DNA of 64,000 bases from JAOSJL01 sp963704035 (GCA_963704035.1 CAVPGR010000004.1:1364001-1428000), one strand, 5' to 3'; positions 7,805 through 16,466 are shown, numbered from the stretch's first letter. The notes: generated by a model not told the origin, from the letters alone. Numbers and translations are program-made.

Positions 7805-8356
7805 ATGGCCGAGGGCCAGTTCGAAGAGCGAGTGATCGACATCAACCGGGTCGCCAAGGTGGTCAAGGGCGGCCGGCGGTTCTCCTTCACCGCGCTCGTG
7901 GTCGTGGGTGACGGCGCCGGCAGTGTCGGTCTCGGCTACGGCAAGGCCAAGGAAGTGCCGGCCGCGATCCAAAAGGGTATGGAAGAGGCGAAGAAGAACG
8001 TGTTCAAGCCCGCCCTGGCCGGGTCCACGGTTACCCACCGGATCATCGGTCGTCATGACGCGGCCCGCGTTCTCATCAAGCCCGCTGCCCCCGGTACGGG
8101 GGTCATCGCCGGCGGTGCCGCGCGCCACATCCTGGAGGCCGCGGGTATCAACGACGTGCTGGCCAAGTCACTCGGGTCGGCCAATGCCGTCAACGTCTCG
8201 CGGGCCACGATCCAGGGCCTGAAGGACCTGCGGGACCCCGACGAGGTCGCGAAGCTGAGAGGCCTCACGCCCGAAGAGGTGTCGACGCCCGGGCTCCTGC
8301 GCGCCTTTCGGGAGCGCCAGCGCGGACCGGCACCCGAACCCACCGAGGTCAAGTGA
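7805..8356 (+). CDS. rpsE: 30S ribosomal protein S5
   Basis: uS5 takes part in decoding fidelity. The 183-residue product carries the double-stranded RNA-binding fold (VAKVVKGGRRFSFTALVVVG) and the C-terminal domain with APGTGVIAGGAARHILEAAG. The start is ATG 7805, 13 bases after rplR, with a cagggag ribosome-binding sequence. The tail after residue 165 (RERQRGPAPEPTEVK) is not conserved. Confidence 0.97.
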   Translation: MAEGQFEERVIDINRVAKVVKGGRRFSFTALVVVGDGAGSVGLGYGKAKEVPAAIQKGMEEAKKNVFKPALAGSTVTHRIIGRHDAARVLIKPAAPGTGVIAGGAARHILEAAGINDVLAKSLGSANAVNVSRATIQGLKDLRDPDEVAKLRGLTPEEVSTPGLLRAFRERQRGPAPEPTEVK

Positions 8357-8556
8357 TGGCCACCGTGCGCGTGACGCTCAAGCGGTCCTACATCGGCACC
8401 AAGCCCAAACAGCGCGGCACCCTGCGCGCGCTCGGACTGCGCAAGATCGATCAGACCGTGGAGCACGAGGACGGCCCCGTACTGCGCGGAATGCTCGACA
8501 GGGTTCCGCACCTGGTCACCGTCGAAGAGAACGTCGAAGAGGACGCGTCGTCATGA
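8356..8556 (+). CDS. rpmD: 50S ribosomal protein L30
   Basis: uL30 is a small 23S rRNA-binding protein. The product is 66 residues and shows the family pattern VTLKRSYIGTKPKQRGTLRA and LGLRKIDQTVEH. I chose ATG 8356, which overlaps the rpsE stop by one base; a GTG directly before it at 8353 is in frame and would add one residue. The acidic tail EENVEEDASS is longer than in many homologues. Confidence 0.95.
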   Translation: MATVRVTLKRSYIGTKPKQRGTLRALGLRKIDQTVEHEDGPVLRGMLDRVPHLVTVEENVEEDASS

Positions 8557-9044
8557 AGATCCACGACCTGCAACCGCCGGCCGGTTCGAAGAAGCCCGCG
8601 CGTCGCGTGGGCCGTGGTATCGGCGGCAAGGGCGGCAAGACCGCGGGCCGCGGCCACAAGGGCCAGCGGGCGCGCAACACGGTGAAGCCGGGCTTCGAAG
8701 GTGGTCAGACCCCCCTCGTGCGCCAGATGCCGAAGCTCAAGGGCTTCAACAACCCGTTCCGCGTGGAGTATGCGGTCGTGAATCTCGACACGCTCGGCTC
8801 CTTCGGTGGCGGGAGCGAGGTCAGCCCCCAGACGCTGCGCGAACGCGGCTTGGTCGCCAAGCGCGGACTCGTGAAGATCCTGGGGCGCGGTGACGTGTCG
8901 GTGTCGCTCACGGTGAAGGCACACGCCTGTTCGGCCGCCGCTCGAGAGGCCATCGAGGCCGCCGGCGGGAGTGTGGAGATCCTGCCCGCACCGTGGGGCG
9001 ACCGCCGTCCGCCCGCCCGGGGAAACGCACTCACCAATCGGTAG
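8553..9044 (+). CDS. rplO: 50S ribosomal protein L15
   Basis: uL15 is a late assembly protein of the 50S subunit. The 163-residue product begins MKIHDLQPPAGSKKPARRVG, has the glycine/lysine-rich block GRGHKGQRARNTVKPGFEGG and the motif LVRQMPKLKGFNNPFR. The ATG overlaps the rpmD stop by four bases (ATGA). The last 15 residues (WGDRRPPARGNALTNR) are not typical. Confidence 0.96.
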   Translation: MKIHDLQPPAGSKKPARRVGRGIGGKGGKTAGRGHKGQRARNTVKPGFEGGQTPLVRQMPKLKGFNNPFRVEYAVVNLDTLGSFGGGSEVSPQTLRERGLVAKRGLVKILGRGDVSVSLTVKAHACSAAAREAIEAAGGSVEILPAPWGDRRPPARGNALTNR

Positions 9045-9047
9045 ACT
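9042..9047 (+). promoter_or_regulatory. possible internal -10 element before secY
   Basis: TAGACT lies at the very end of rplO and fits the TANNNT pattern seen before many genes here. It would give a leader of about 27 bases carrying a caggagg ribosome-binding sequence before the secY GTG. No clear -35 element is visible. Confidence 0.35.
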
Positions 9048-9080
9048 CGGGCGCCCGCCCGGTCAGGAGGATTTTCGCGC

Positions 9081-10394
9081 GTGTTGCAGCTCGGACGTCT
9101 TCGCAACATGTTCCGCGTTCCTGACCTGCGGAAGAAGATCCTGTTTGTTTTCCTCATCGTGGCGGTCTACCGCTTCGGGTCGCACGTGCCGGTTCCCTAC
9201 ATCGACTTCGACGCGATCCGGTCGTTTCAAGACGAGGCGTCGCAGTCAGGCGTGCTCGGCCTGCTGAACCTGTTCTCCGGCGGTGCACTCACGAACGTGT
9301 CGGTCTTCGCGCTCGGGATCATGCCGTACATCACGGCGTCCATCATCATGCAACTGCTCGGTGTGGTCATCCCGAAGCTCGAGGAGTGGCAGAACGAGGG
9401 CCAGACAGGGCAGAAGAAGATCACGCAGTGGACCCGTTACCTGACTGTGGGCCTCGCCATCATGCAGGCGACCGGTCTGGCGTTCGCCTTCAAGAGCGGT
9501 ACGTCGTCGGGAATCCTGAGTAGCGCCGGGTTGCCCCAGGGAATCAACCTGTTCCCGAGCTTCAATACGCCGCGGGCCCTGTTCTTCATCCTCACCTTGA
9601 CCGCCGGCACGGCGTTGATCATGTGGCTGGGCGAGCTCGTGACCCAGCGCGGGATCGGCAACGGCATGTCGATCATCATCATGGCCTCGGTGATCTCGGC
9701 GCTTCCGGCGATGGGGCAGTCGGTGCTCGCCAACAAGGGCGAGTTCCAGTTCGTCATCGTGCTGCTGATCGGTGTGGCGATGATCGTGGCGATCGTCTTC
9801 GTCGAATCGGGCCAGCGCCGAATACCGGTGCAGTTCGCGAAGCGTGTCGTGGGTCGCCGCATGTACGGCGGCCAGAGCACCTACATCCCCCTGAAGGTCA
9901 ACCAGTCGGGTGTGATCCCGGTGATCTTCGCCAGCTCGATCCTGTTCTTCCCTGCGCTGATCGCTCCGGTGCTGCCCTCCGGCGTCCAGACTTGGATCAG
10001 CGACAACCTCACGTCGCCGCAGGGCTTCTTCTACATCACGACGTTCACGCTGCTCATCATCTTCTTCGCCTACTTCTACACGGCGATCGCCTTCAATCCG
10101 CAGCAGCAGGCCGACATCATCCGCAAGCAGGGTGGGTTCATCCCCGGTATCAGACCTGGGCCGCCCACGGAGCGCTACCTCGCCAAGACGCTGAACCGGA
10201 TCACGCTTCCCGGGTCGCTGTTCCTGGCCACGATCGCACTCGCCCCGCTGTTGTACTTCTCGCTGGCGAATCTGCCGACGGGCGCTGCGTTCGGCGGTAC
10301 CTCGTTGCTCATCGTGGTGGGCGTGGCCCTCGAGACGATGAAGCAGATCGACAGCCAGTTGATGATGCGCAACTACGAGGGATTCCTGAGCTGA
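9081..10394 (+). CDS. secY: preprotein translocase channel subunit SecY
   Basis: SecY is the ten-helix channel of the Sec translocon. The 437-residue product has the usual length and recognisable landmarks: the plug region after the first helix (FGSHVPVPYIDFDAI), the SecY signature LGIMPYITASIIMQLL, and the C-terminal cytosolic loop FIPGIRPGPPTERYL. The GTG at 9081 has a good caggagg site; ATG 9111 would remove ten residues. It sits at the normal place between rplO and adk. Confidence 0.96.
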   Translation: MLQLGRLRNMFRVPDLRKKILFVFLIVAVYRFGSHVPVPYIDFDAIRSFQDEASQSGVLGLLNLFSGGALTNVSVFALGIMPYITASIIMQLLGVVIPKLEEWQNEGQTGQKKITQWTRYLTVGLAIMQATGLAFAFKSGTSSGILSSAGLPQGINLFPSFNTPRALFFILTLTAGTALIMWLGELVTQRGIGNGMSIIIMASVISALPAMGQSVLANKGEFQFVIVLLIGVAMIVAIVFVESGQRRIPVQFAKRVVGRRMYGGQSTYIPLKVNQSGVIPVIFASSILFFPALIAPVLPSGVQTWISDNLTSPQGFFYITTFTLLIIFFAYFYTAIAFNPQQQADIIRKQGGFIPGIRPGPPTERYLAKTLNRITLPGSLFLATIALAPLLYFSLANLPTGAAFGGTSLLIVVGVALETMKQIDSQLMMRNYEGFLS

Positions 10395-10399
10395 TCCCC

Positions 10400-10981
10400 A
10401 TGACACGTGGCCCGCGGCTCGTCTTTCTGGGGAAACAGGGATCAGGCAAGGGGACTCAGGCCGAGATCCTCGCCGCCGAGTACGGCGTGACCCACCTCTC
10501 GACGGGCGAGATCTTCCGCACATCCGCCGACGAGGGTTCCTCGCTCGGCCTCGAGGCCAAGGCCTACATGGACCGCGGGGAGCTGGTTCCCGACGAGACG
10601 GTCGTGCAGATCGTCGAGGAACACTTCGCTCGCCACGACACGACGGCCAAGGGCTTCATCCTCGACGGCTTTCCCCGCACTCACAACCAGGCCGTGGAGC
10701 TTCGCCGCATCCTCGGCGACAACGCGCTCGATGCGGTCATCGACATCGACGTCCCCGACTCCGTCGTCCTGGAGCGCATGATCGAACGCGGTCGGGAGGA
10801 CGACACGGCAGCGGCCATGAAGCGGCGCCTGGAGCTCTACCGTCGTGAGACGCAGCCTCTCGCGGAGTTCTACGGAGATCAGAACCTGCTCGAGCGCGTC
10901 GACGGTCTCGGCGAGGTCGGCGACATCACCAAACGGATCGCGGTGGTGGTCGACGAACGCTTCGACCCCACGCGGCCGTGA
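10400..10981 (+). CDS. adk: adenylate kinase, short-LID form
   Basis: Converts AMP and ATP to two ADP. The 193-residue product has the P-loop GKQGSGKGT at 11-19, the AMP-binding helix THLSTGEIFR, the motif GFILDGFPRTHNQA and the arginine-rich segment RGREDDTAAAMKRRLELYR, where the LID insertion of long-form kinases is absent. Short forms are common in Actinobacteria. The ATG lies five bases after secY, and the stop overlaps the map GTG. Confidence 0.96.
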   Translation: MTRGPRLVFLGKQGSGKGTQAEILAAEYGVTHLSTGEIFRTSADEGSSLGLEAKAYMDRGELVPDETVVQIVEEHFARHDTTAKGFILDGFPRTHNQAVELRRILGDNALDAVIDIDVPDSVVLERMIERGREDDTAAAMKRRLELYRRETQPLAEFYGDQNLLERVDGLGEVGDITKRIAVVVDERFDPTRP

Positions 10982-11727
10982 TCTCCCGCAAGTCGCCTGA
11001 TCAGATCGCCCTCATGAGGCGAGCCGGACGGGTGGTGGCCGAGATGCACGAGGAGTGCATCCGCGCCGCGAAACCCGGCGCCACGACCCTCGACGTGGAC
11101 GCGGCAGCCCGCGAGGTTCTCGACAGACGCAACGCCCGGTCGAACTTCCTCAACTACCACGGCTTTCCTGCGGTGGTCTGCACGTCACCCAACGAGGTGA
11201 TCGTGCACGGCATCCCCGACGAGACGGTCCTCGATGAGGGCGACATCCTCTCGATCGACTGCGGGGCGATCATCGAGGGCTGGCACGCGGACGCCGCCAT
11301 CACGATGCCGATCGGTGACATCGACGATGTCTCACGGCGGCTGATCACCGTCACACGGCGTTCCCTGGAAGCGGCCATCGAACAGATCGTCGAAGGCAAC
11401 CGTCTCGGTGACGTCGGGGCCGCCGTCGAGGAGGTTGCCGTCGCCGGCGGGTTCTCCGTGGTGCGGGAGTACGTCGGCCACGGCATCGGCACCGCGATGC
11501 ACGAGGATCCCCAGATTCCCAACTACGGCCCGGCGGGGCGTGGCATGAAGATCCGCGAGGGGCACGTCTTTGCCGTCGAGCCGATGGTGAACGTCGGATC
11601 GGCCGGGAACCGGATCCTCGACGACGGCTGGGCCGTCGTGACCGATGACGGTTCCCGCTCGGCCCATTTCGAGCACACGATCGCCGTGACCGGCGAGGGC
11701 CCCGAGGTCCTGACGGTTCCGTGGTAG
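10978..11727 (+). CDS. map: methionine aminopeptidase, type I
   Basis: Removes the initiator methionine from nascent proteins using two metal ions. The 249-residue product shows the pita-bread fold ligands: the Asp of LSIDCGAIIEGWHADAAIT, the His of YVGHGIGTAMHEDPQIPNYG (shown in part), and the Glu residues of FAVEPMVN and HFEHTIAVT. GTG 10978 overlaps the adk stop (GTGA). There is no N-terminal SH3-binding extension. Confidence 0.96.
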   Translation: MISRKSPDQIALMRRAGRVVAEMHEECIRAAKPGATTLDVDAAAREVLDRRNARSNFLNYHGFPAVVCTSPNEVIVHGIPDETVLDEGDILSIDCGAIIEGWHADAAITMPIGDIDDVSRRLITVTRRSLEAAIEQIVEGNRLGDVGAAVEEVAVAGGFSVVREYVGHGIGTAMHEDPQIPNYGPAGRGMKIREGHVFAVEPMVNVGSAGNRILDDGWAVVTDDGSRSAHFEHTIAVTGEGPEVLTVPW

Positions 11728-11815
11728 CTCCGCTACCCAGATGCGTCCGTGGCGCGCGCTATTCGGACCTCTCGGACGCCTCTTGGCGGGCTTGGGAAAT
11801 CCCGGGGGGTTCGTG

Positions 11816-11821
11816 TAGCCT
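11816..11821 (+). promoter_or_regulatory. probable -10 element for infA-rpmJ-rpsM
   Basis: TAGCCT, followed by gaa, lies in the 190-base gap between map and infA. A ttggga about 18 bases upstream (11792-11797) could be the -35 region. The start point would be near 11828, giving a leader of about 90 bases. The rest of the gap shows no other feature I can support. Confidence 0.45.
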
Positions 11822-11916
11822 GAAGCGTTCGGCCCCGAGGTCGGCGCTTCCGACGCGGGGTGTTTCCTCGAGTGAATACATCCGAAATACGAGTACGCGC
11901 CGCGCGCGCGGGAGTG

Positions 11917-12150
11917 GTGAGGACACTGGCGAAGCCGAAAGACGACACGATCCTGGTGGAAGGCACGGTCATCGAGCCGTTGCCCAACGCCATGTTTCGT
12001 GTGGAACTGGAGAACGGGCACAAGATCCTCGCCCACATCTCCGGGAAGATGCGGATGCACTACATCCGGATTCTCCCCGGCGACAAGGTGCAGGTCGAGC
12101 TCACGCCCTACGACCTGAGCCGCGGTCGCATCACCTACCGCTACAAATGA
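11917..12150 (+). CDS. infA: translation initiation factor IF-1
   Basis: IF-1 binds the 30S A site during initiation. The OB-fold sequence KDDTILVEGTVIEPLPNAMF and ILPGDKVQVELTPYDLSRGR is nearly invariant in bacteria, ending TYRYK. The family is 72-73 residues; counting back from the conserved core, a start at GTG 11917 gives 77 residues. GTG 11914 and ATG-less upstream codons in the same frame are alternatives, so the start is uncertain by a few residues. Confidence 0.93.
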   Translation: MRTLAKPKDDTILVEGTVIEPLPNAMFRVELENGHKILAHISGKMRMHYIRILPGDKVQVELTPYDLSRGRITYRYK

Positions 12151-12172
12151 CCGGACGGGAACGAGAACGACG

Positions 12173-12286
12173 ATGAAGGTCCGACCCAGCGTCAAGAAGA
12201 TGTGTGAGAAGTGCAAGGTGATCCGTCGGCACGGTGCTGTGCGCGTCATCTGCGAGAACCCGCGCCACAAGCAGCGGCAGGGTTGA
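12173..12286 (+). CDS. rpmJ: 50S ribosomal protein L36
   Basis: A 37-residue protein translated directly from the sequence, beginning MKVRPSVKKMCEKCKVIRRH. It has the zinc ligands C11, C14, C27 and H32 of the C+ form. It stabilises 23S rRNA near the factor-binding site. The ATG lies 22 bases after infA with an acgagaacg spacer; rpsM follows by 12 bases. Confidence 0.96.
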   Translation: MKVRPSVKKMCEKCKVIRRHGAVRVICENPRHKQRQG

Positions 12287-12298
12287 GGGGAACGGCAC

Positions 12299-12676
12299 AT
12301 GGCTCGAATTGCAGGCGTTGACATCCCCCGCGAGAAGCGGACGGACATCGCGCTCACCTACATCCACGGCATCGGGCAGAGCACCGGCTCGCTCATCTGC
12401 CAGGCCAACGGCATCGACCCGGGCACGCGGGTCCGCGACCTCACCGATCCCGAGGTCACCAAGATTCGCTCGTGGGTGGAGCAGAACGTCAAGGTCGAGG
12501 GTGACCTGCGCCGTGAGGTCCAACAGGACATCAAGCGCAAGATGGAGATCGGCTGCTACCAGGGGATCCGCCACCGTCGCGGGCTCCCGGTGCACGGTCA
12601 GCGCACACGCACGAACGCCCGGACCCGCAAGGGTCCGAAGAAGACGGTCGCCGGTCGCAAGAAAGTGGTGAAGTAG
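12299..12676 (+). CDS. rpsM: 30S ribosomal protein S13
   Basis: uS13 is in the 30S head and contacts S19 and the P-site tRNA. The 125-residue product begins MARIAGVDIPREKRTDIALT, has the helix-two-turn-helix motif YIHGIGQSTG, and ends in the basic tail RGLPVHGQRTRTNARTRKGP and KKTVAGRKKVVK. A good ttgagggg site precedes the ATG. Confidence 0.97.
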   Translation: MARIAGVDIPREKRTDIALTYIHGIGQSTGSLICQANGIDPGTRVRDLTDPEVTKIRSWVEQNVKVEGDLRREVQQDIKRKMEIGCYQGIRHRRGLPVHGQRTRTNARTRKGPKKTVAGRKKVVK

Positions 12677-12678
12677 CC

Positions 12679-13074
12679 ATGGCGACTTCGGGCGGACAGA
12701 GACGACCCAAGCGCAAGGAACGGCGCAACGTCGGCTACGCCATCGCGCACATCAAGTCGTCGTTCAACAACACGATCATCACGATCACCGACCAGAACGG
12801 TGAGGTCCTGTCGTGGGCCTCGGCGGGCAACGTCGGGTTCAAGGGATCACGCAAGTCCACACCCTTCGCTGCGCAGATGGCTGCCGAGACGGCCGCTCGC
12901 CGGGCGATGGAACACGGCGTGCGTAAGGTCGACATTGTCGTGAAGGGCCCCGGCTCCGGTCGTGAGACCGCGATCCGGTCCATCCAGAACACGGGCATCG
13001 AGGTCGCCGGCATCAAGGACGTCACGCCCATCCCGCACAACGGCACCCGCCCCAAGAAGCGACGGAGAGTCTGA
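12679..13074 (+). CDS. rpsK: 30S ribosomal protein S11
   Basis: uS11 forms part of the platform and the mRNA exit. The 131-residue product has the block HIKSSFNNTIITITDQNGEV and the C-terminal signature GIKDVTPIPHNGTRPKKRRR. It starts two bases after rpsM and its TGA shares a base with the rpsD ATG. Confidence 0.97.
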   Translation: MATSGGQRRPKRKERRNVGYAIAHIKSSFNNTIITITDQNGEVLSWASAGNVGFKGSRKSTPFAAQMAAETAARRAMEHGVRKVDIVVKGPGSGRETAIRSIQNTGIEVAGIKDVTPIPHNGTRPKKRRRV

Positions 13075-13691
13075 TGGCTCGCTACACCGGACCCGTGTGC
13101 CGGCTCTGCCGGCGCGAGCGCATGAAGCTCTTCTTGAAGGGCCCCAAGTGCGAGTCGTCCAAGTGCCCGATCGAGCGCCGGCCCTACCCGCCCGGCGACC
13201 ACGGCAGGGGGCGCATCCGCGAGAGTGAGTACATGCTCCAGCTTCGGGAGAAGCAGAAGGCCCGCCGTATCTACGGGCTTCTGGAGCGCCAGTTCCGCAA
13301 CCTCTATGCCACCGCAGCGGCCGACGAGGGGATCACGGGTGAGAACCTCCTCCGGATGCTCGAGCAGCGCCTCGACAACGTCGTGTTCCGGGCAGGGTTC
13401 TCGACCAGTCGCAACCAGGCCCGCCAGTTCGTCCGCCACGGGCACGTGTCGGTCAATGGCAAGCGGGTGACCATCCCGTCCTACCAGGTACGCAAGGAAG
13501 ATGTCATCGAACTGTCCGACAAGGCCAAGGCGATGATCGTCGTCCGTCACAACCTCGACACGATCGACCGCGCCGTCCCGGCGTGGCTCGACGTGTCCGG
13601 CGCTCAGGCGACCGTTCGGGAGCTCCCCATTCGGGAGCAGATCGACATTCCGGTGCGGGAGCAACTGATCGTCGAGCTCTACTCCAAGTAA
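13074..13691 (+). CDS. rpsD: 30S ribosomal protein S4, zinc-binding C+ form
   Basis: uS4 nucleates 30S assembly. The 205-residue product has four cysteines near the N terminus (C9, C12, C26, C31), which mark the zinc-binding form. The S4 RNA-binding domain follows at about 95-160 (LEQRLDNVVFRAGFSTSRNQ, FVRHGHVSVNGKRV). The region just after its stop is a short tandem repeat carrying further stop codons. Confidence 0.97.
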   Translation: MARYTGPVCRLCRRERMKLFLKGPKCESSKCPIERRPYPPGDHGRGRIRESEYMLQLREKQKARRIYGLLERQFRNLYATAAADEGITGENLLRMLEQRLDNVVFRAGFSTSRNQARQFVRHGHVSVNGKRVTIPSYQVRKEDVIELSDKAKAMIVVRHNLDTIDRAVPAWLDVSGAQATVRELPIREQIDIPVREQLIVELYSK

Positions 13692-13728
13692 GCGAGTCCA
13701 AGTAGGCGAGTTCGGGTAGCCGAGTTCA
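13683..13728 (+). repeat. three imperfect copies of a 14-base unit containing stop codons
   Basis: The last codons of rpsD and its stop (ccaagtaagcgagt) are repeated as ccaagtaggcgagt and then, less exactly, cgggtagccgagtt. Each copy includes a TAA or TAG. Similar stop-bearing tandem repeats follow other genes in this window. The remaining bases to the rpoA start at 13788 show only a gaggcgaacagag ribosome-binding region. Confidence 0.7.
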
Positions 13729-13787
13729 ACATCAGAAGATCGGGCGTCGGTACGGCGTCCTTCCCAAGCAACCAGAGGCGAACAGAG

Positions 13788-14729
13788 ATGCTCATCATTC
13801 AGCGACCTGACATCGAGGTCGGCGAGGCCCGAGGCTCCGCTCAGACCTTCACGATCGCTCCGCTCGAGCCCGGCTTCGGCCACACGTTCGGCAACAGCCT
13901 CCGGCGGACGCTGCTGTCGGCGATTCCTGGCGCCGCGGTCACGCAGGTGCGTTTCGACGACGCCCTCCACCCCTTCGACACCATCGACGGTGTCAAAGAG
14001 GACGCCACAGACATCATCTTGAACCTCAAGGACATCGTGCTGCACTGCCACAGCGACGAGTCCGTCACGCTGCGGCTCGACGTGGGCGGACCGGGCGACG
14101 TGACCGCCGGGGACATCCAGACCACCTCCGACGTCGAGATCCTCAATCCCGAACTGGTCATCGCCCAGGTCAACGCCAAGGGCCGCCTGGCCTGCGATCT
14201 CACGGTCGAGCAGGGCCGCGGCTACCTCTCGGCCGACATGGCCCGGGCGAACGCCTCGGGCACGATCGGCGAGATCCCCGTCGACGCCATCTTCTCGCCG
14301 GTGCGGCGCGTGGCGTTCACGATCGAGCCCACGCGTGTGGAGCAGGCCACGAACTTCGACAGCCTGAGCCTCGAGGTCGAGACCGACGGTTCGATCACAC
14401 CGCTCGAGGCACTGGCGTCCGCGGGAGACACGCTGCGGAATCTCGTGGGCCTGGTGGCGGAGATCTCCGACCAGCCCAAGGGTCTGGAGCTCGGTGAGGT
14501 GGCGATTTCCTCACCGACGTCGCCCGACCTCGAGCTCCCCGTGGAAGATCTCGACCTGTCCGAGCGTCCGCGCAACTGCCTGAAGCGTGCACGTGTCGAC
14601 ACGATCGGTCAGCTGCTCGAGAAGTCGGAGGAAGACCTCCTGGCGATCACGAACTTCGGTCAGAAGTCGCTCGACGAGGTGCGTGTGAAGCTCGACGAGC
14701 GTGGCCTCACGCTGCACACGCGGGACTGA
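13788..14729 (+). CDS. rpoA: DNA-directed RNA polymerase alpha subunit
   Basis: The alpha dimer assembles RNA polymerase. The 313-residue product has the N-terminal domain with FGNSLRRTLLSAIPGAAVTQ and EVAISSPTS, a linker near 235-250, and the alpha-CTD with ERPRNCLKRARVDTIGQLLE and TNFGQKSLDEVRVKLDERGL, which contacts UP elements and activators. The ATG at 13788 matches the usual MLIxQRP start. Confidence 0.97.
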   Translation: MLIIQRPDIEVGEARGSAQTFTIAPLEPGFGHTFGNSLRRTLLSAIPGAAVTQVRFDDALHPFDTIDGVKEDATDIILNLKDIVLHCHSDESVTLRLDVGGPGDVTAGDIQTTSDVEILNPELVIAQVNAKGRLACDLTVEQGRGYLSADMARANASGTIGEIPVDAIFSPVRRVAFTIEPTRVEQATNFDSLSLEVETDGSITPLEALASAGDTLRNLVGLVAEISDQPKGLELGEVAISSPTSPDLELPVEDLDLSERPRNCLKRARVDTIGQLLEKSEEDLLAITNFGQKSLDEVRVKLDERGLTLHTRD

Positions 14730-14734
14730 CGGTC

Positions 14735-15085
14735 GTGCCCACCCCCACGAAGGGACCTCGCCTGGGCGGAAGCCCCGACCACCAGCGGCTCATGCTGGCG
14801 AACCTCGCCGCGCACCTGTTCGAGGCCGAGGCGATCGTCACGACCGTGGCCAAGGCCAAGGCCTTGCGTCCGGTCGTGGAGAAGATGATCACCAAAGCCC
14901 GAAAGGGCGGCGTCCACAACCAGCGGGTCGTCGTGTCGCAGCTGCACGCCCCCGACGTGGCCGCGAAGCTCTTCGCCGAGATCGGCCCCCGCTACGAGGA
15001 CCGTGACGGCGGGTATGTGCGTATCCTCAAGTTGGGCCCCCGCCCCGGCGACAACGCGCCAATGGCCCGCGTCGAGCTGGTCTAA
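14735..15085 (+). CDS. rplQ: 50S ribosomal protein L17
   Basis: bL17 lies near the tunnel exit. The 116-residue product begins MPTPTKGPRLGGSPDHQRLM and contains LANLAAHLFEAEAIVTTVAK, followed by the C-terminal block GYVRILKLGPRPGDNAPMAR. It starts with GTG five bases after rpoA. It lacks the long tails found on some actinobacterial L17 proteins. Confidence 0.96.
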   Translation: MPTPTKGPRLGGSPDHQRLMLANLAAHLFEAEAIVTTVAKAKALRPVVEKMITKARKGGVHNQRVVVSQLHAPDVAAKLFAEIGPRYEDRDGGYVRILKLGPRPGDNAPMARVELV

Positions 15086-15110
15086 CTCCTTCCCGGTTGG
15101 GGGGTCTCCT

Positions 15111-15878
15111 ATCAGCCTCTTCGACGCTGAGGGGCGACCGAAACTGCGCCTCGTCCTGGCCTACGACGGCACCGACTTCCGCGGGTTCGCCGAGCAGCCC
15201 GACGTTCGTACCGTCGGCGGTGTCCTCGTGCGGGCCATCGAGAAGGTCCTGCGCCATCCGGTCGATCTCGTGTGCGCCGGGCGCACAGATTCCGGTGTCC
15301 ACGCTCGCGGGCAGGTCGTGTCGTTCGAGTCCGATCCCGGTGTCGATCCCTGGAAACTGCGCGACTCCCTGAACAGCATGCTCGGACCGGAGGTCGTCGT
15401 CCGCTCCTGCGAACTCGTGGACGGCTCGTTCGACGCACGTCGCTCGGCAGCGTGGCGTTCGTACCGCTACACGGTCGTCCAACGCCCCGAGCCCGACCCC
15501 TTCCTCGCCCGGTACGCCTGGTGGGTGTCGGAGCCGCTCGACCTCGCCGCGTTGCATCTCGGCGCCGACCCCTTCGTCGGGAATCACGAATTCGCTTCGT
15601 TCTGCCGGAAGAGACCGGAGGGGAACAACACGCGACGCACGGTGTTCGCTTCGGAATGGACCGACGCCGGTGACGGAATCCTCCACTACGACATCCGCGG
15701 GCAGGCCTTCTGCCACCAGATGGTGCGCTCCATCGTCGGCACCCTCGTCGACATCGGGCGGGGAGAGCTCCGACCTGGCGACGTGATGTCGATCCTGCGC
15801 GCCCGTGACCGTTCAGCCTCCGGTCAGGTCGCCCCGTCGCACGGCCTGTGCCTCACCGAGGTCGGCTACCCGTCCTGA
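15111..15878 (+). CDS. truA: tRNA pseudouridine(38-40) synthase
   Basis: Makes pseudouridine in the anticodon arm. The conserved start KLRLVLAYDGTDFRGFAEQP, the catalytic Asp motif CAGRTDSGVHARGQV and FCHQMVRSIVGTLVDIG are all present. No ATG, GTG or TTG lies where the protein should begin. I place the start at ATC 15111, after gggggg; in-frame GTG 15003 and ATG 15015 lie deep inside rplQ. One missing G in the six-G run at 15099-15104 would put TTG 15097 in frame, so a homopolymer error is likely. Confidence 0.88.
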   Translation: MSLFDAEGRPKLRLVLAYDGTDFRGFAEQPDVRTVGGVLVRAIEKVLRHPVDLVCAGRTDSGVHARGQVVSFESDPGVDPWKLRDSLNSMLGPEVVVRSCELVDGSFDARRSAAWRSYRYTVVQRPEPDPFLARYAWWVSEPLDLAALHLGADPFVGNHEFASFCRKRPEGNNTRRTVFASEWTDAGDGILHYDIRGQAFCHQMVRSIVGTLVDIGRGELRPGDVMSILRARDRSASGQVAPSHGLCLTEVGYPS

Positions 15879-15899
15879 GCTCCTGAGCCGTACGGGTGG

Positions 15900-16442
15900 T
15901 CAGCCGCCGGCGCCGTACGAGATCGAGAGGGCTCGACGGTCGCTGTCCGGGTTGACGACGTCTTCGCTCGAGACGGTGATTCCACCGCCGGTGATCCCGT
16001 TTCCCTCGAAAGTGATCACAGCTGTTTCGGCGCCGTTGATCGTGGAGGTGCTGTTGCCCGTGACCTCGTAGCCGGAATCGGGAAGCCCGTCGGTGTACAT
16101 GCTGACGAGGTCGTCGAAGGAGTCACCCGACGAGCCGGTCACCGAGGTGGCGTTGTCGGTGCCCGAGCCTCCGCTGAACGATGTGGTCACCTCGAAGTCG
16201 TCGGGGAGGGGGATGTCGTCGGGGAAGTCGTCGGGGACTTCGCCGCCACCGATGTCGATGGAGCCGCCGTCGCCATCGGGGCCCGAGAACTCGACGGAGC
16301 CGCCGTCGCCGTCGGCGTTCGGGTCGACCTCCACCTTCCCTTCGGGGGTGTCGATCGAGACCTTGCCGTCGTCGCTACCGCAGGCCGCGAGAGCCACGAT
16401 CGCCAGTGCTCCGAGCATCACCAGAACTGTCCGTCGCATCAT
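15900..16442 (-). CDS. predicted lipoprotein, first of three tandem paralogues
   Basis: A 180-residue product with a lipoprotein signal peptide (LVMLGALAIVALAACGSDDG), the lipobox cysteine at about residue 21, and an acidic Gly/Asp-rich region. It carries the motif GGGEVPDDFPDDIPLPDD followed by a domain of about 90 residues ending SISYGAGG. The two genes upstream (16470 and 17102) share this plan. Function is unknown; short VPxDFPxDIPLPxD segments occur in uncharacterised actinobacterial lipoproteins. The start may be either of two adjacent ATGs. Confidence 0.85.
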   Translation of the reverse strand: MMRRTVLVMLGALAIVALAACGSDDGKVSIDTPEGKVEVDPNADGDGGSVEFSGPDGDGGSIDIGGGEVPDDFPDDIPLPDDFEVTTSFSGGSGTDNATSVTGSSGDSFDDLVSMYTDGLPDSGYEVTGNSTSTINGAETAVITFEGNGITGGGITVSSEDVVNPDSDRRALSISYGAGG

Positions 16443-16466
16443 CTCTCCCGTTGTTCGATCGTCGAT

